DNA from: Pseudomonadales bacterium
GTDB lineage: Bacteria; Pseudomonadota; Gammaproteobacteria; Pseudomonadales; Halieaceae
DNA length: 64,000 nucleotides
Assembly (NCBI GenBank): GCA_024234855.1
Contig: JACKNN010000005.1
Coordinates: 62,001-126,000 of the forward strand
Direction: 5' to 3'
Shown here: piece after piece, positions 32,452 to 41,521 of the stretch
Numbering within the stretch: the first letter of the stretch is position 1
Layout of the letters: each line of letters opens with the position of its first letter
Translations under genes and position numbers: made by a program
The notes under the pieces: model-generated
What the model was told of the DNA's origin: nothing
The model's database searches: none
The model's input: the letters and a program-made list of their open reading frames with translations, nothing else

Positions 32452-33594
32452 CTACTCGATCCTCGCGATGCGATAGAGAATCCGGTCATCAAAGCCTGTG
32501 ACTATCGTGCGCCAGCCACACAGCTCGCTGTCCAGGGCGGGATCGTTGGTATCGACCAGCAGGGGACGCCCCTCCAGCGCGGCAATTTTGGACTTGGCCG
32601 CCACCACTATGATATTTTCCAGGCCCACCCGGCGGATGACCCCGGGTGAGAACTGCTGGTTACCCCGGCCAAAAATATGGCCCTGGCCGCCAATGACCGT
32701 CACCACGATGCTCGCACCACCCCGCGCGGCGTCCAATAGTTCCAGCAGCCGCGCCTCATCGGCGTCGGCAGCCAGCAGCTCGCCATCCCTGACCACATCG
32801 ACTCCCAGCAGGGTGCCGGGCAACCCCAGTTTCGCCATGATCGCGGCGGTGGTGGATCCCGGCCCCACCAGATAGGTTCTACCCGCCTCCATGCGCTCCA
32901 CCAGCCACTCGGCGATATCGTCCGCGACCAGTTCGGCGCTCTCCCTGCCGCCCACCTTGGTGTGCTGGAGATAACGCCCCTCACCCGGCACCATCAGCTC
33001 GCCGTAGAATCGGCTGCGCACCTGGTCGTGGCGGAAAGCGTCCTCGTCGATGTCGCGCACCTCCCTGGGGACCAGGCCAACCAGCCCGCCGCGGACCAGT
33101 TGCAGCAACAGCTCACCCGCCGCCTCCGGCGAGACGGCGAAAACACCCGAGTGCATTTTTACCCCCGCCGGGATGCCCAGGACGGGGATACTCGTGCCCA
33201 CCTCATCGAAAATATCCCTGGCTGTGCCATCGCCGCCGGCAAAAAGGATGAGATCGACGCTGCGGTGGCAGAACGCCCGCACCGCCCGCCGGGTGTCATC
33301 CGCCGCGCTGATCTCGCCGCTCACCCGCCCCAGGGCTTCGTGCGGCAGGTCGAGGGAGGCCAGGACATCCGCGCCCATCTCCCCGCCCCAGGTGCTGAAG
33401 CGTACCGCCTGACCGGCCGCTGTCAGCGGCCGCAGGGCGCGTTCGACCCTGTCCCGGGCGCGATGTCGCTGCTGCGCGCTGAACTCACCCAGCCGGCTGC
33501 GCAACAGTGGGCCGTCGCTGCCCTTGAGGCCAAGGCTGCCGCCCAGTCCCGCCAGCGGATTGACGACAAGGCCAATATGCAGTGTCGCGCTCAC
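32452..33594 (-). CDS. ATP-NAD kinase family protein
   Basis: 380 residues with the NAD-kinase fold: VNPLAGLGG at 11-19 and the nucleotide-binding GGDGTARD at 120-127. It is longer than standard NadK (about 295) and belongs to the AcoX-like group whose members are not all NAD kinases, so the product is uncertain. It begins with a GTG that overlaps the pdxB stop by four bases and is last in the yheU-tusA-epmC-pdxB operon. Confidence 0.82.
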   Translation of the reverse strand: MSATLHIGLVVNPLAGLGGSLGLKGSDGPLLRSRLGEFSAQQRHRARDRVERALRPLTAAGQAVRFSTWGGEMGADVLASLDLPHEALGRVSGEISAADDTRRAVRAFCHRSVDLILFAGGDGTARDIFDEVGTSIPVLGIPAGVKMHSGVFAVSPEAAGELLLQLVRGGLVGLVPREVRDIDEDAFRHDQVRSRFYGELMVPGEGRYLQHTKVGGRESAELVADDIAEWLVERMEAGRTYLVGPGSTTAAIMAKLGLPGTLLGVDVVRDGELLAADADEARLLELLDAARGGASIVVTVIGGQGHIFGRGNQQFSPGVIRRVGLENIIVVAAKSKIAALEGRPLLVDTNDPALDSELCGWRTIVTGFDDRILYRIARIE

Positions 33595-34742
33595 CCCGCC
33601 TCGCCCCCGAGATCGCAGCCCAGTGCGACCAGCAACTGGCTGTCGCCAGCACCAAACGCTCGCCGATCTACCCGGCTGCCCAGGACCTCCCGGCGCAGCG
33701 GGTAGTCCCGGCGCAGCTGGTCAAATGCGGCGCCCGCCGCGGCGTGTTCGGCTGCCAGGGTGACCCGGCGCAGGGCGGCGTCATCGGCGGCAATATCGTA
33801 GCGCTGGGAAAGAATTGCACGTACCAGTGCCGCCGCACTGTGGCCCGAACCCGGCCGCAGTGGCGGCGGCTCCCCCGCGGCGCTGCCGGGATCCCGCCAG
33901 TCCAGGCCCAGTTCCCGCGCCATCGCCGCGACCAGCATGCGGGTTGCGAGCAGCTTGCCATCGTGGCTGTAGCCGGCGATATGCGGGGTTCCCAACCGCA
34001 CCTGTCGGAGCAGGGCCGGATCGACAAAAGGCTCTCCCTCCCAGACATCCAGCACCACATCCGGGCCGTCTCCGCCAGCCAGCAGCGCCGCCAGCGCCGC
34101 GTTGTCCACCACCGGCCCGCGGCTGGCGTTGATCAACAGGCTTTTAGCCGGGATGCGGGCCAACGAAGCGGCTTCCAGCAGATGATAGCTTGGCCAGGGC
34201 TGCGCCCGCGTCAGTTCCGCATGCAGCGTGATAACCCCGCATTCGAGAATATCCGGCAACCCGGCAGGGCAGTCGATGGTGCCCGGGGCCAGCCAGGGAT
34301 CGTATATCCGGTAATCGACCGCAAGCGCGCGCAGCCTGGCGGCCACAGCCCTGCCGATGACTCCGTAGCCGATAATGCCCACCGGTGCACCAGCCAGCAC
34401 CCGCTCGAGATGCTCCCCGACACCGGCGATCGCCGCGAGCACATATTCCACCACCGAATTGGCGTTGGAGCCGGGGGCGTGGCTGAAGGCGATCCCGCGA
34501 CGGTGCAGATACTCCCGGTCGATATGGTCGACGCCACTGGTGGCGGTACCCACGAACCGGACCGCGCTGTTGTCCAGCAGCCGGGCATCCACCGGGGTCA
34601 CCGAGCGCACCAGCAGCGCATCGGCACCGGCGAGTTGCTCCGGGCGCAGCGCCCGGCCGGAAAAACGCGCCACGGTTGCCAGCGTCCCGGCGTAATGCTC
34701 GACAGCGGGAATGTTTTCATCGGCGAGAATGTGCAGGGTCAC
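33591..34742 (-). CDS. pdxB: 4-phosphoerythronate dehydrogenase PdxB
   Basis: 383 residues (E. coli 378). It has the D-2-hydroxyacid dehydrogenase fold with GIIGYGVIGRAVA nucleotide-binding glycines, a conserved substrate R/H region (INASRGPVVDN, PHIAGYSHDG) and the C-terminal PdxB-specific dimerisation region. It oxidises 4-phosphoerythronate in pyridoxal phosphate synthesis. The start is a GTG at 34742; the frame extends upstream to 34937 but the family begins at LHILADENIP. Confidence 0.93.
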   Translation of the reverse strand: MTLHILADENIPAVEHYAGTLATVARFSGRALRPEQLAGADALLVRSVTPVDARLLDNSAVRFVGTATSGVDHIDREYLHRRGIAFSHAPGSNANSVVEYVLAAIAGVGEHLERVLAGAPVGIIGYGVIGRAVAARLRALAVDYRIYDPWLAPGTIDCPAGLPDILECGVITLHAELTRAQPWPSYHLLEAASLARIPAKSLLINASRGPVVDNAALAALLAGGDGPDVVLDVWEGEPFVDPALLRQVRLGTPHIAGYSHDGKLLATRMLVAAMARELGLDWRDPGSAAGEPPPLRPGSGHSAAALVRAILSQRYDIAADDAALRRVTLAAEHAAAGAAFDQLRRDYPLRREVLGSRVDRRAFGAGDSQLLVALGCDLGGEAG

Positions 34743-34770
34743 GCCGGCGTCCCCGGCGCAGGAGCCGGCT

Positions 34771-35391
34771 TCATGCCGCGAGCCCGGACAGGTCGAGGGC
34801 CAGTTCCCGCACCCGCAAGCCACTGCCAAAGTCGAGGGCCAGGGCGTCAAAAAAGCGCTGCGCGCGCTGCGGCAGGCCACGTTCCTGCCATGCCAGGGCC
34901 TGCACCAGTACCTGTTGTTTGAATGCGAGATTGCCACCGTTCACATCATCCGGCGCGCCCAGGTTGTCGGCACTGACATGAAAACGATAACCGCAGGCAA
35001 GAGAAAACAGCCATTCCAGGGCCTGCGGCCTGGCCTCCACGGCCTCAAAGTCCCGCTGCTGCTCCGGGCTGCGGCCGTCGGGGGCATACCAGTAACCGAA
35101 GTCCGCCAGCTGCCGGCGACGGTCACCGGCAATGCACCAGTGTGCTGTTTCGTGCAGCGCACTGGCAAAGTAATCACTGCGATAGTACAGCAGGTGAAAA
35201 TCCCCGGCACCGGCTGCGGGCTGGTAGTAGGGTTCACTGGCGCCCCCTGCCAGGCGGGTGCGCCAGTGCGCCGAAAAGCACTGGTTAAATACCCGCTCAA
35301 GCCGTTGCGAGCTGAACCCTCCCGGGGCTACAGGCGCCCTGTCCGGCGGGCCTGCGCCCACCGCCGCCTGACATTGTGTCACCGCAGTCAC
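34771..35391 (-). CDS. epmC: Elongation factor P hydroxylase EpmC (YfcM-like)
   Basis: 206 residues. The metal motif is HETAHWC (H80, E81, H84), followed by DFGYWYAPDGR and EARPQALEWLFSLA, typical of YfcM/EpmC. It hydroxylates the lysylated residue of EF-P. No epmA, epmB or efp lies in this window. The GTG start overlaps the tusA stop by four bases, with AAAGGCGG before it. Confidence 0.9.
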   Translation of the reverse strand: MTAVTQCQAAVGAGPPDRAPVAPGGFSSQRLERVFNQCFSAHWRTRLAGGASEPYYQPAAGAGDFHLLYYRSDYFASALHETAHWCIAGDRRRQLADFGYWYAPDGRSPEQQRDFEAVEARPQALEWLFSLACGYRFHVSADNLGAPDDVNGGNLAFKQQVLVQALAWQERGLPQRAQRFFDALALDFGSGLRVRELALDLSGLAA

Positions 35392-35624
35392 CCGCCTTTT
35401 TTCAGCAGGTAGCGATAGCTGCCGTCCTGTTCGTCCTGCCGCAGCAATTCATGCCCCAGAAAACTGCAGAATTTGGCAATATCGCGGGTGGTGGAAGGGT
35501 CCGTCGCCACTACCAGCAGGGTTTCACCCACCGCCATATCCCTGATCCGGTTGTGCAGCAGCATAACCGGTTCCGGACAGAACAGACCGGTGGCGTCGAG
35601 TGTGTGATCGGCAGTAATGGTCAT
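35388..35624 (-). CDS. tusA: TusA sulfurtransferase
   Basis: 78 residues. The sulfur-carrying cysteine is C16 in LFCPEPVM, the CPxP motif. TusA passes sulfur from IscS to the tRNA 2-thiouridine relay and other pathways. A TTG at 35636 would overlap the yheU stop; the ATG at 35624 gives the usual length. Confidence 0.92.
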   Translation of the reverse strand: MTITADHTLDATGLFCPEPVMLLHNRIRDMAVGETLLVVATDPSTTRDIAKFCSFLGHELLRQDEQDGSYRYLLKKGG

Positions 35625-35632
35625 TGTTTTCG

Positions 35633-35875
35633 TCAATCGGCTATCAGGTTGCGTGCTGCTTCCCTGGGCAACAGGTCCCAGTGCTCGCCGTCTACCTCGT
35701 ATACAATCAGCAAATCGCCGCGCGCCATTTGTGCGCGCAGGCTGGCCACTTTCTGTTCCAGGCTGAGCTCGCGTGCACCGTAATCGGTACCGTCCCTGCT
35801 GGCATATTCCTCAAGCAGGGCCTGCAGTACATCGGCCTGCAAACGCTGCGGCGGTACTTCAACAAATTGCGTCAT
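35633..35875 (-). CDS. yheU: YheU-family protein (UPF0270)
   Basis: 80 residues with FVEVPPQRLQADVLQALLEEY, REGTDYG-like ASRDGTDYGARELSLEQKVA and LLIVYEVDGEHWDLLP, the pattern of YheU. Function unknown. The ATG at 35875 has AGGGA upstream; an in-frame GTG at 35890 is less likely. First gene of the five-gene operon. Confidence 0.88.
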   Translation of the reverse strand: MTQFVEVPPQRLQADVLQALLEEYASRDGTDYGARELSLEQKVASLRAQMARGDLLIVYEVDGEHWDLLPREAARNLIAD

Positions 35876-35978
35876 GTTTCCCTGGCGCACAGAAAATCGG
35901 TGTGCGCCCCCTTCGCTAGTTTCATGCCGGATAGCGCGCTAATATACGGCCAGAGCCTGTGAATGTGGAGTCAAATTG

Positions 35979-36506
35979 GTGGAAACTTCCTACATCGTGA
36001 CCTTTATCGGGGACGACCGCCCGGGCCTGGTGGAAGCCCTGTCCAGGGTGATCGAGAGCAACCGGGGCAACTGGCTGGAAAGTCGCTTGTCGCAACTGGG
36101 CGGTAAATTTGCCGGCCTGGTGCTGGTGGCATTGCCGGGAGAGAACGGCAACGCGCTGGAAGCGGACCTGAAGGCCCTGTCGAGCAGCGGGCTCAGCGTC
36201 AGGGTGACTCCCGCCACGGCCCCCGCCGCCCCCCGCAGCGGTCGCGCTATCACGCTTACGGTGATCGGCCCCGATCGCCTGGGCATTGTCCGTGAGATCT
36301 CCCGGGCACTGGCGCAGCGCGAGGTGAACGTGGTGGAAATGGACAGCACGGTGAGCAGCGCGCCCATGAGTGCCGAGTTGATTTTTACCGCGCGCATAGA
36401 CGCCGAGATTCCCGATCATGTTGATCTGGACGATCTGGAAGACAGTCTCGAAGAAATCGCCAACGTCATGACGCTGGAGATTGAACTGGAACGCGGCCAC
36501 GGCTGA
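35979..36506 (+). CDS. gcvR: Glycine cleavage system regulator GcvR (two ACT domains)
   Basis: 175 residues with two ACT domains: VETSYIVTFIGDDRPGLVEALSRV and ITLTVIGPDRLGIVREISRAL. GcvR proteins repress glycine cleavage genes by binding GcvA when glycine is low. No gcv genes are in the window, so the role is by family. I prefer the GTG at 35979, eight bases after GGAG; a TTG one codon upstream is also possible. Confidence 0.85.
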   Translation: METSYIVTFIGDDRPGLVEALSRVIESNRGNWLESRLSQLGGKFAGLVLVALPGENGNALEADLKALSSSGLSVRVTPATAPAAPRSGRAITLTVIGPDRLGIVREISRALAQREVNVVEMDSTVSSAPMSAELIFTARIDAEIPDHVDLDDLEDSLEEIANVMTLEIELERGHG

Positions 36507-36532
36507 GGGCCAGGCTGCTGGCGCCGCCGGCT

Positions 36533-36763
36533 CTACCGCCGGGGACCCCGACCTGCCATGCACTTGCGCAGCGCCAGCCACAGCAGAACCGTCGCCCCCG
36601 CCAGGCCGATTACGATCACTACCACCAGGCCTGAGGCCAGCAGCAGCTCAAACAATTCACGCGGGGCGACCCCGAACTGCCTGACCGCCATCCATACCAG
36701 CGCTGCGAGGCAGGCTGTCCCGATCAGGATACTGCGAACGTACCGTCGCCCGGCCCTGCTCAT
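36533..36763 (-). CDS. Small inner-membrane protein downstream of aroC
   Basis: 76 residues with two membrane helices (ILIGTACLAALVWMAVRQF and LLASGLVVVIVIGLAGATVL) and a basic N- and C-terminus. No family recognised. The ATG at 36763 is 20 bp after the aroC stop, so it is probably co-transcribed with aroC. Confidence 0.6.
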   Translation of the reverse strand: MSRAGRRYVRSILIGTACLAALVWMAVRQFGVAPRELFELLLASGLVVVIVIGLAGATVLLWLALRKCMAGRGPRR

Positions 36764-36782
36764 CGCGTCGCGGTCACCGGCA

Positions 36783-37895
36783 TCAGGATTTCGCGCCGGG
36801 GGCCGATGCCGGCAGTACCGGAGTAGCGCAGCGCACATGCATGTTCTGTCCGCGATGGCGCAGCGCGTGATCCATCAACACAATGGCCAGCATCGCCTCG
36901 GCGATAGGCGTTGCGCGAATGCCCACGCAGGGGTCATGGCGCCCCTGGGTAGAGATCTGGGTGGCGTTGCCAGCCGTGTCCACAGTCGCGCAGGGTTGGC
37001 GAATACTCGAGGTCGGCTTCAGCGCAATGCTGACCGTGATGTCCTGGCCACTGGAAATCCCGCCGAGTATTCCGCCGGCATTGTTGCCTACGAATCCCTG
37101 TGGGGTCAGCTGGTCCCGGTGCTCGCTGCCATGTTGTGCAACCGCCGCGAAGCCGGCACCGATCTCCACGCCTTTTACCGCATTGATGCTCATCATCGCG
37201 TGGGCGATGTCCGCATCCAGACGATCGAATACCGGTTCGCCCAGGCCCGGTATCATGCCGCTGGCCACCACGTTGATCCTGGCGCCGATGGAATCCCCGC
37301 GCTTGTTGAGCGCCACCATGAACTCTTCCATCAACGGCACCTTGGCCGGGTCGGGACAAAAGAATGGATTGCTCTCCACCGTGTCCCAGTCCAGCTGCTC
37401 GATTGCGATCGGGCCCAGCTGGGCGAGGTAGCCGCGTATCACGATGCCGTAGTGCCGGGCCAGGTATTTTTTCGCGATGGCGCCGGCCGCCACCCGCATG
37501 GCGGTTTCCCGGGCGGATGAGCGCCCGCCGCCGCGGTAGTCGCGGAAGCCATATTTCTGGTTGTAGGCGTAGTCGGCGTGGGCGGGGCGAAAGGTGTCCT
37601 TGATGTTGGAGTAATCCTTTGATCGCTGGTCGGTATTCTCTATCAGCAGGCCGATAGGGGTACCCGTGGTGACACCCTCGAAAACGCCCGACAGTATCTG
37701 TACCTCGTCCGCTTCGCGGCGCTGGGTGGTAAAGCGCGATGTGCCCGGCTTGCGGCGATCGAGGTCGCGCTGCAGATCGCTGGCAGCCAGTTCCAGGCCG
37801 GGGGGACAGCCGTCGACGATGCAGCCCAGGGCCGGCCCGTGGCTTTCGCCGAAACTGGTTACCGTGAACAGCTTTCCGATTGTATTGCCCGCCAT
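36783..37895 (-). CDS. aroC: Chorismate synthase AroC
   Basis: 370 residues. Signature motifs are SFGESHG at 14-20, RPAHADY and DYRGGGRSSARETAMRVAAG. It eliminates phosphate from EPSP with reduced FMN to make chorismate. It is 72 bp from prmB, as in many gammaproteobacteria. The start ATG at 37895 has GCGGGAGCATC upstream; the leader holds three tandem 14-bp repeats and a TATAAT at 37956-37961. Confidence 0.97.
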   Translation of the reverse strand: MAGNTIGKLFTVTSFGESHGPALGCIVDGCPPGLELAASDLQRDLDRRKPGTSRFTTQRREADEVQILSGVFEGVTTGTPIGLLIENTDQRSKDYSNIKDTFRPAHADYAYNQKYGFRDYRGGGRSSARETAMRVAAGAIAKKYLARHYGIVIRGYLAQLGPIAIEQLDWDTVESNPFFCPDPAKVPLMEEFMVALNKRGDSIGARINVVASGMIPGLGEPVFDRLDADIAHAMMSINAVKGVEIGAGFAAVAQHGSEHRDQLTPQGFVGNNAGGILGGISSGQDITVSIALKPTSSIRQPCATVDTAGNATQISTQGRHDPCVGIRATPIAEAMLAIVLMDHALRHRGQNMHVRCATPVLPASAPGAKS

Positions 37896-37903
37896 GATGC
37901 TCC

Positions 37904-37945
37904 CGCGCCCGTTACCACGCGCCCGTTACCACGCGTCCGTTACCA
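37904..37945 (-). repeat. Three tandem 14-bp repeats in the aroC leader
   Basis: On the plus strand the unit CGCGCCCGTTACCA occurs at 37904-37917 and 37918-37931 and, with one change (C to T), at 37932-37945. It lies 9 bp upstream of the aroC start codon, downstream of a TATAAT at 37961-37956, so it would be in the transcript leader. Confidence 0.85.
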
Positions 37946-37967
37946 AAGGCCGCATATTATAAGCCTA

Positions 37968-38867
37968 TCAGGCGGGGCGTGCGCCGTAATCTTGCAGCTC
38001 TTTCGCTGTCAGCGCAAATACGCCGTGGCCACCGTGTTCGAACTCCAGCCAGGTAAAGGGCAGTTGCGGGTAAGCTTCCTCCAGCGCCACCCAACTGTTG
38101 CCCACCTCTACGACCAGCAGGCCGCTGTCGGCAAGATGGCGAGCCGCGTCCTGCAGAATCCGGCGCGTCAGCTCCAGGCCGTCCGGACCCGAGCCCAGTG
38201 CCAGCTCGGGCTCGTGCAGGAATTCTGCGGGCAACGCCGCCAGGTCCTGGCTATCCACATAGGGCGGGTTGCTGAGAATAAGGTCGTAGCGCGTCTCGCG
38301 CAGCGCAGAAAATACATCCGACTGGACAATGTTCACACGATCAGCCAGGCCCATAGCCTGCGCGTTGTCGCGGGCGAGTTGCAGCGCAGCGGGGTCGATA
38401 TCGAGCAGGTCCACCCGCGCCTGCGGGTAATAGTGCGCAATGGCCAGGCCGATACAGCCACCGCCGCAACAAAGGTCCAGGACCCGCGTGGGCGTCGGAC
38501 CGCTGTACCAGGGCCGGAACTCGTTGAGGATCAGTTCGGCAAGCGGCGAGCGCGGAATGATCGCCCGGGAATCACAGAGGAATTCAAGCCCGGCAAACCA
38601 GGCCTTGCCCAGCAGGTAGGGGAGCGGCGTGTGCTGCTCGATACGCGCACGCAACAGCGCCTGCATACGGGCCAGGGCATCCGGGGCCAGCGGGTGTGGC
38701 AACACGCCATCATCGGAGTCCAGCGGCAGTTCCGCCACCGACAGTACCAGCTGCACTGCTTCGTCCCAGGCATTATCAGTGCCGTGACCAAAATAGGCGT
38801 CACTGTCCGCCAGCGCCGCACTGCAATACTCGAGGGCCTCGCCAACCGTTTGTGGATGCGCTGTCAT
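37968..38867 (-). CDS. prmB: PrmB, 50S ribosomal protein L3 glutamine methyltransferase
   Basis: 299 residues with an N-terminal helical domain (MTAHPQTVGEALEY) and a SAM-binding fold (VLDLCCGGGCIGLAIA). The NPPY motif (ILSNPPYVDSQDL) binds glutamine. The order prmB-aroC is a conserved gammaproteobacterial arrangement. The ATG at 38867 follows GGGAAACGGGAT; an extension to 38924 lacks similarity. Confidence 0.94.
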   Translation of the reverse strand: MTAHPQTVGEALEYCSAALADSDAYFGHGTDNAWDEAVQLVLSVAELPLDSDDGVLPHPLAPDALARMQALLRARIEQHTPLPYLLGKAWFAGLEFLCDSRAIIPRSPLAELILNEFRPWYSGPTPTRVLDLCCGGGCIGLAIAHYYPQARVDLLDIDPAALQLARDNAQAMGLADRVNIVQSDVFSALRETRYDLILSNPPYVDSQDLAALPAEFLHEPELALGSGPDGLELTRRILQDAARHLADSGLLVVEVGNSWVALEEAYPQLPFTWLEFEHGGHGVFALTAKELQDYGARPA

Positions 38868-39021
38868 ATCCCGTTTCCCGTTGCCAGGCCGCAAGTGTAA
38901 CCGATGCAAGGGTACACTGATCAACCGCCACTCTCGATTGCCACGGCCATGGCGGGTTGTTACTATTCCCTGCCCCGCGACCCGCTCGGGAGATTCACCC
39001 CCAAATTACCTGCAAGGAGTA

Positions 39022-39576
39022 ATGCCGGTGGAAGAGCACTGGGCAAAGATTATTGAGGCCATAGGCGAAGACCTTGAAAGGCCAGGTCTTGCCGACACGC
39101 CAAAGCGCGCCGCCAAGGCATTTGAGTTCCTCACTCGCGGCTACGGGCAATCGGTGGACGACGTCGTCAACAATGCCCTGTTTCCCTCCGACTCCAGCGA
39201 GATGATCCTGGTGCAGGACGTGGAGCTTTACTCCCTGTGTGAGCATCACCTGCTACCGTTCATCGGCAAGTGCCATGTCGCTTATATTCCCACCGGCAAG
39301 GTGCTGGGCTTGTCCAAAGTGGCCAGGATTGTCGACCTGTACGCGCGGCGCCTGCAGATACAGGAATCCCTCACCTCGCAGATTGCCGAGACCATTATGG
39401 CGGTGACAGACGCCGAGGGTGTCGGTGTCATCATTGAGGCCAAACACATGTGCATGATGATGCGCGGCGTGGAAAAACAGAATTCCGTGATGAAAACCTC
39501 AGCCATGCTGGGCTGCTTCCGCAACGAACAGAAAACCCGGGAAGAATTTCTCTCCCTGCTGCAAATGAAGCACTAA
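39022..39576 (+). CDS. folE: GTP cyclohydrolase I FolE
   Basis: 184 residues. Zinc ligands are in SLCEHHLLPF and HMCMMMRG. It makes 7,8-dihydroneopterin triphosphate for folate synthesis. GGAGTA sits just before the ATG at 39022, so the GTG at 39028 (about 8 bp spacing) may be the actual start. Divergent from prmB. Confidence 0.95.
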   Translation: MPVEEHWAKIIEAIGEDLERPGLADTPKRAAKAFEFLTRGYGQSVDDVVNNALFPSDSSEMILVQDVELYSLCEHHLLPFIGKCHVAYIPTGKVLGLSKVARIVDLYARRLQIQESLTSQIAETIMAVTDAEGVGVIIEAKHMCMMMRGVEKQNSVMKTSAMLGCFRNEQKTREEFLSLLQMKH

Positions 39577-39582
39577 GGTGTG

Positions 39583-40134
39583 CTAGGGCGTGGTCCGGAG
39601 GGTTTCCGCATGCAGGTACTGCCTGTCGGCAGTGCGCGCGGAAGCGTAAATAACCAGGAGATTTAGCGGGTCTGCCCCGATGGCGTAGACACGGTAGCGC
39701 TGCAGTTCCTCGCGACCGTACAACACCGGCTGGTGAAACACCCGATTGGCCCATTGAACCCCCTGGCCGCAGGCCCGGCCGTCGCAGGAGAACAGCAGTT
39801 CCGCTCCCGCCAGTTGCCCGACCTTTGCCACCAGTTCAGCCATCACCTCCAGCGAGGTGAAACCGTCGACTATCTGCCAGGTGTAGCCGGTGAGCGCACC
39901 ACTGTAGCGCTCACTGTGCTTGAACCGCCAGGCGCCGCCAACCTTTTGCATGGCGCCCAGGCCAATCTCATAATCGAGCACGTCCTGCTCGGCGAAATCG
40001 ATCGTCCGGGAGTGGGGATAGTCGTTCAGTTCCTGCAACAATGCCTGCGGTGTCGCCGCCGAGGCCGACGCCGCTATCACAACCATTACCAGGGCGAACC
40101 CTGCCCGGCCAAACCGTGTGCCACCACCTGTCAT
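39583..40134 (-). CDS. DUF4892-like periplasmic protein
   Basis: 183 residues with a signal peptide (FALVMVVIAASASAA). The mature part matches the DUF4892 pattern: DYEIGLGAMQKVGGAWRF, ELLFSCDGRACGQGVQWANRVF and YRVYAIGADP. DUF4892 proteins in Pseudomonas are longer (about 280), so this one lacks the C-terminal part. The ATG at 40134 overlaps the upstream stop (TGATG). Function unknown. Confidence 0.75.
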   Translation of the reverse strand: MTGGGTRFGRAGFALVMVVIAASASAATPQALLQELNDYPHSRTIDFAEQDVLDYEIGLGAMQKVGGAWRFKHSERYSGALTGYTWQIVDGFTSLEVMAELVAKVGQLAGAELLFSCDGRACGQGVQWANRVFHQPVLYGREELQRYRVYAIGADPLNLLVIYASARTADRQYLHAETLRTTP

Positions 40135-41003
40135 CACTGTATCCCGTACCGCCCGCGTAAGAACTGGTCAATTTGTTGTGCCACGATAGCAGCACCGGCC
40201 GCCATATGAAAATGGTGGCCGCCCGGCGTCTCGGCTATGTCCAGGCGACGTATCTGCCTGCGCGCCAGGGCAACCAGCTCCGGGTGCTTGCCAATCCCCT
40301 CCTGCGCCAGCAGCAGCAGGGTTGGCATGGACAGCGCCGCCAGTACCGCCTCTATCTGTCGGACCGTCATCTTCACCGCGGACGCACCGCGCAGGCGCAA
40401 ATCCGTGGTCCAGGTATAACCGCCCGCGCAGGGACGCAGGTTGCGCTCCACCAGCGCCGTCACGGGGCCGATGGGCAGTCCGTCGACCGTCCTGCTCGCC
40501 ACCGCCGCCTCGAGCGTCGGGTAGACGCGATTTTGCCGCTGCATCCAGTGACGTTTTTCATCGAGGAATTTGCGCAGCTGCCGCGGAAACTCCTCCTCGG
40601 CTACAGGCCCGGGGGCAACGCCGTCCAGCAGCACCAGTCGTTCTACCCGCTCGGGCACGGTGCTCGCCAGCAGACTGGCGATAATCGCCCCGCGGGAATG
40701 CCCCATCAGGGCAAACCGGTCCCAGCCCAGGGCATCCAGCACACCCAACAGCTCCGGCAGGTCATCCCAGATCTGGTAGCCCGCATCGGCTGACCGGCAC
40801 GCGCTGCGGCCGTGGCCCGTGAGGTCGACAGCGACCACGTGATGCTGCACCAGCAGCGGCGCCAGGACACTGAAACTGGCGGCGTTATCGAGCCAGCCGT
40901 GCAATGCCAGCACTGGTCGGGCGCCGGGTATTCCCCAGGACAAGCCCGCCAGCCGCAGGCCGTTGATTTCCCAGTCCATGGCAACGCCGGCCCCTGCCCT
41001 CAT
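40134..41003 (-). CDS. Alpha/beta hydrolase
   Basis: 289 residues. Nucleophile elbow GHSRGA, oxyanion-hole HGWLDN and a final catalytic histidine in GGHHFHM. Esterase or thioesterase by family; substrate unknown. The ATG at 41003 has GAGGTGGGG upstream and overlaps the sixA stop by four bases (ATGA). Confidence 0.85.
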   Translation of the reverse strand: MRAGAGVAMDWEINGLRLAGLSWGIPGARPVLALHGWLDNAASFSVLAPLLVQHHVVAVDLTGHGRSACRSADAGYQIWDDLPELLGVLDALGWDRFALMGHSRGAIIASLLASTVPERVERLVLLDGVAPGPVAEEEFPRQLRKFLDEKRHWMQRQNRVYPTLEAAVASRTVDGLPIGPVTALVERNLRPCAGGYTWTTDLRLRGASAVKMTVRQIEAVLAALSMPTLLLLAQEGIGKHPELVALARRQIRRLDIAETPGGHHFHMAAGAAIVAQQIDQFLRGRYGIQ

Positions 41004-41494
41004 GTCCCCACCTCGTACTCCGGCGGCGCGGCCCAGAAGCACACCGATGCGCAGGCCCGCGCCGCCACTGCCATGTCCAGGGTTGCGAATGCACCCGGTG
41101 GCAGTGGCGGGACCAGGCCAGTCTCGCCCAACAGATAGTCGACAAGCTGCGACACCAGCGGTTGGTGTGATACCAGCACCGCATGGACAGGCGGATCCCG
41201 CATAGCGGCAATAGCGGACTCAACCGCAGCTACCGAGGCACCCGGGCGCAGCTGTGGGAGTTCGCGTGCGGGTGCATGGGAAAAAGCGGAGGCGATAATG
41301 CCGGCCGTTTGCGCCGTGCGTACCCAGCGGCTGAAGAGAACCAGGTCCGGTGCCGGCAGGCCCCGTCCCGCCAGCGCCGCGTGAAACTGGTGACAACCGA
41401 AGCCGACATCGTCGAAGCCCTTATCCGTCAGCTCCCGCTGCCGATCGGTTGCGGCTCGCCCGGCTTCACCGTGGCGCCAGATAGTGAGTATCAC
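41000..41494 (-). CDS. sixA: Phosphohistidine phosphatase SixA
   Basis: 164 residues. The catalytic RHG triplet is at 7-9 (WRHGEAG) and the second histidine is in VSHQPLV. SixA removes phosphate from histidine in phosphotransfer proteins. It starts at GTG with an in-frame TAG three codons upstream, so no longer form is possible. 27 bp after gpsA. Confidence 0.88.
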   Translation of the reverse strand: MILTIWRHGEAGRAATDRQRELTDKGFDDVGFGCHQFHAALAGRGLPAPDLVLFSRWVRTAQTAGIIASAFSHAPARELPQLRPGASVAAVESAIAAMRDPPVHAVLVSHQPLVSQLVDYLLGETGLVPPLPPGAFATLDMAVAARACASVCFWAAPPEYEVGT

Positions 41495-41521
41495 CCGCGG
41501 CTACCGTGTCGTTCCGGTGCG

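Noticed and set aside
37904..37945. Tandem repeats considered as a CRISPR array
   Set aside because: Units are 14 bp and directly adjacent with no spacers, and no cas gene is present.
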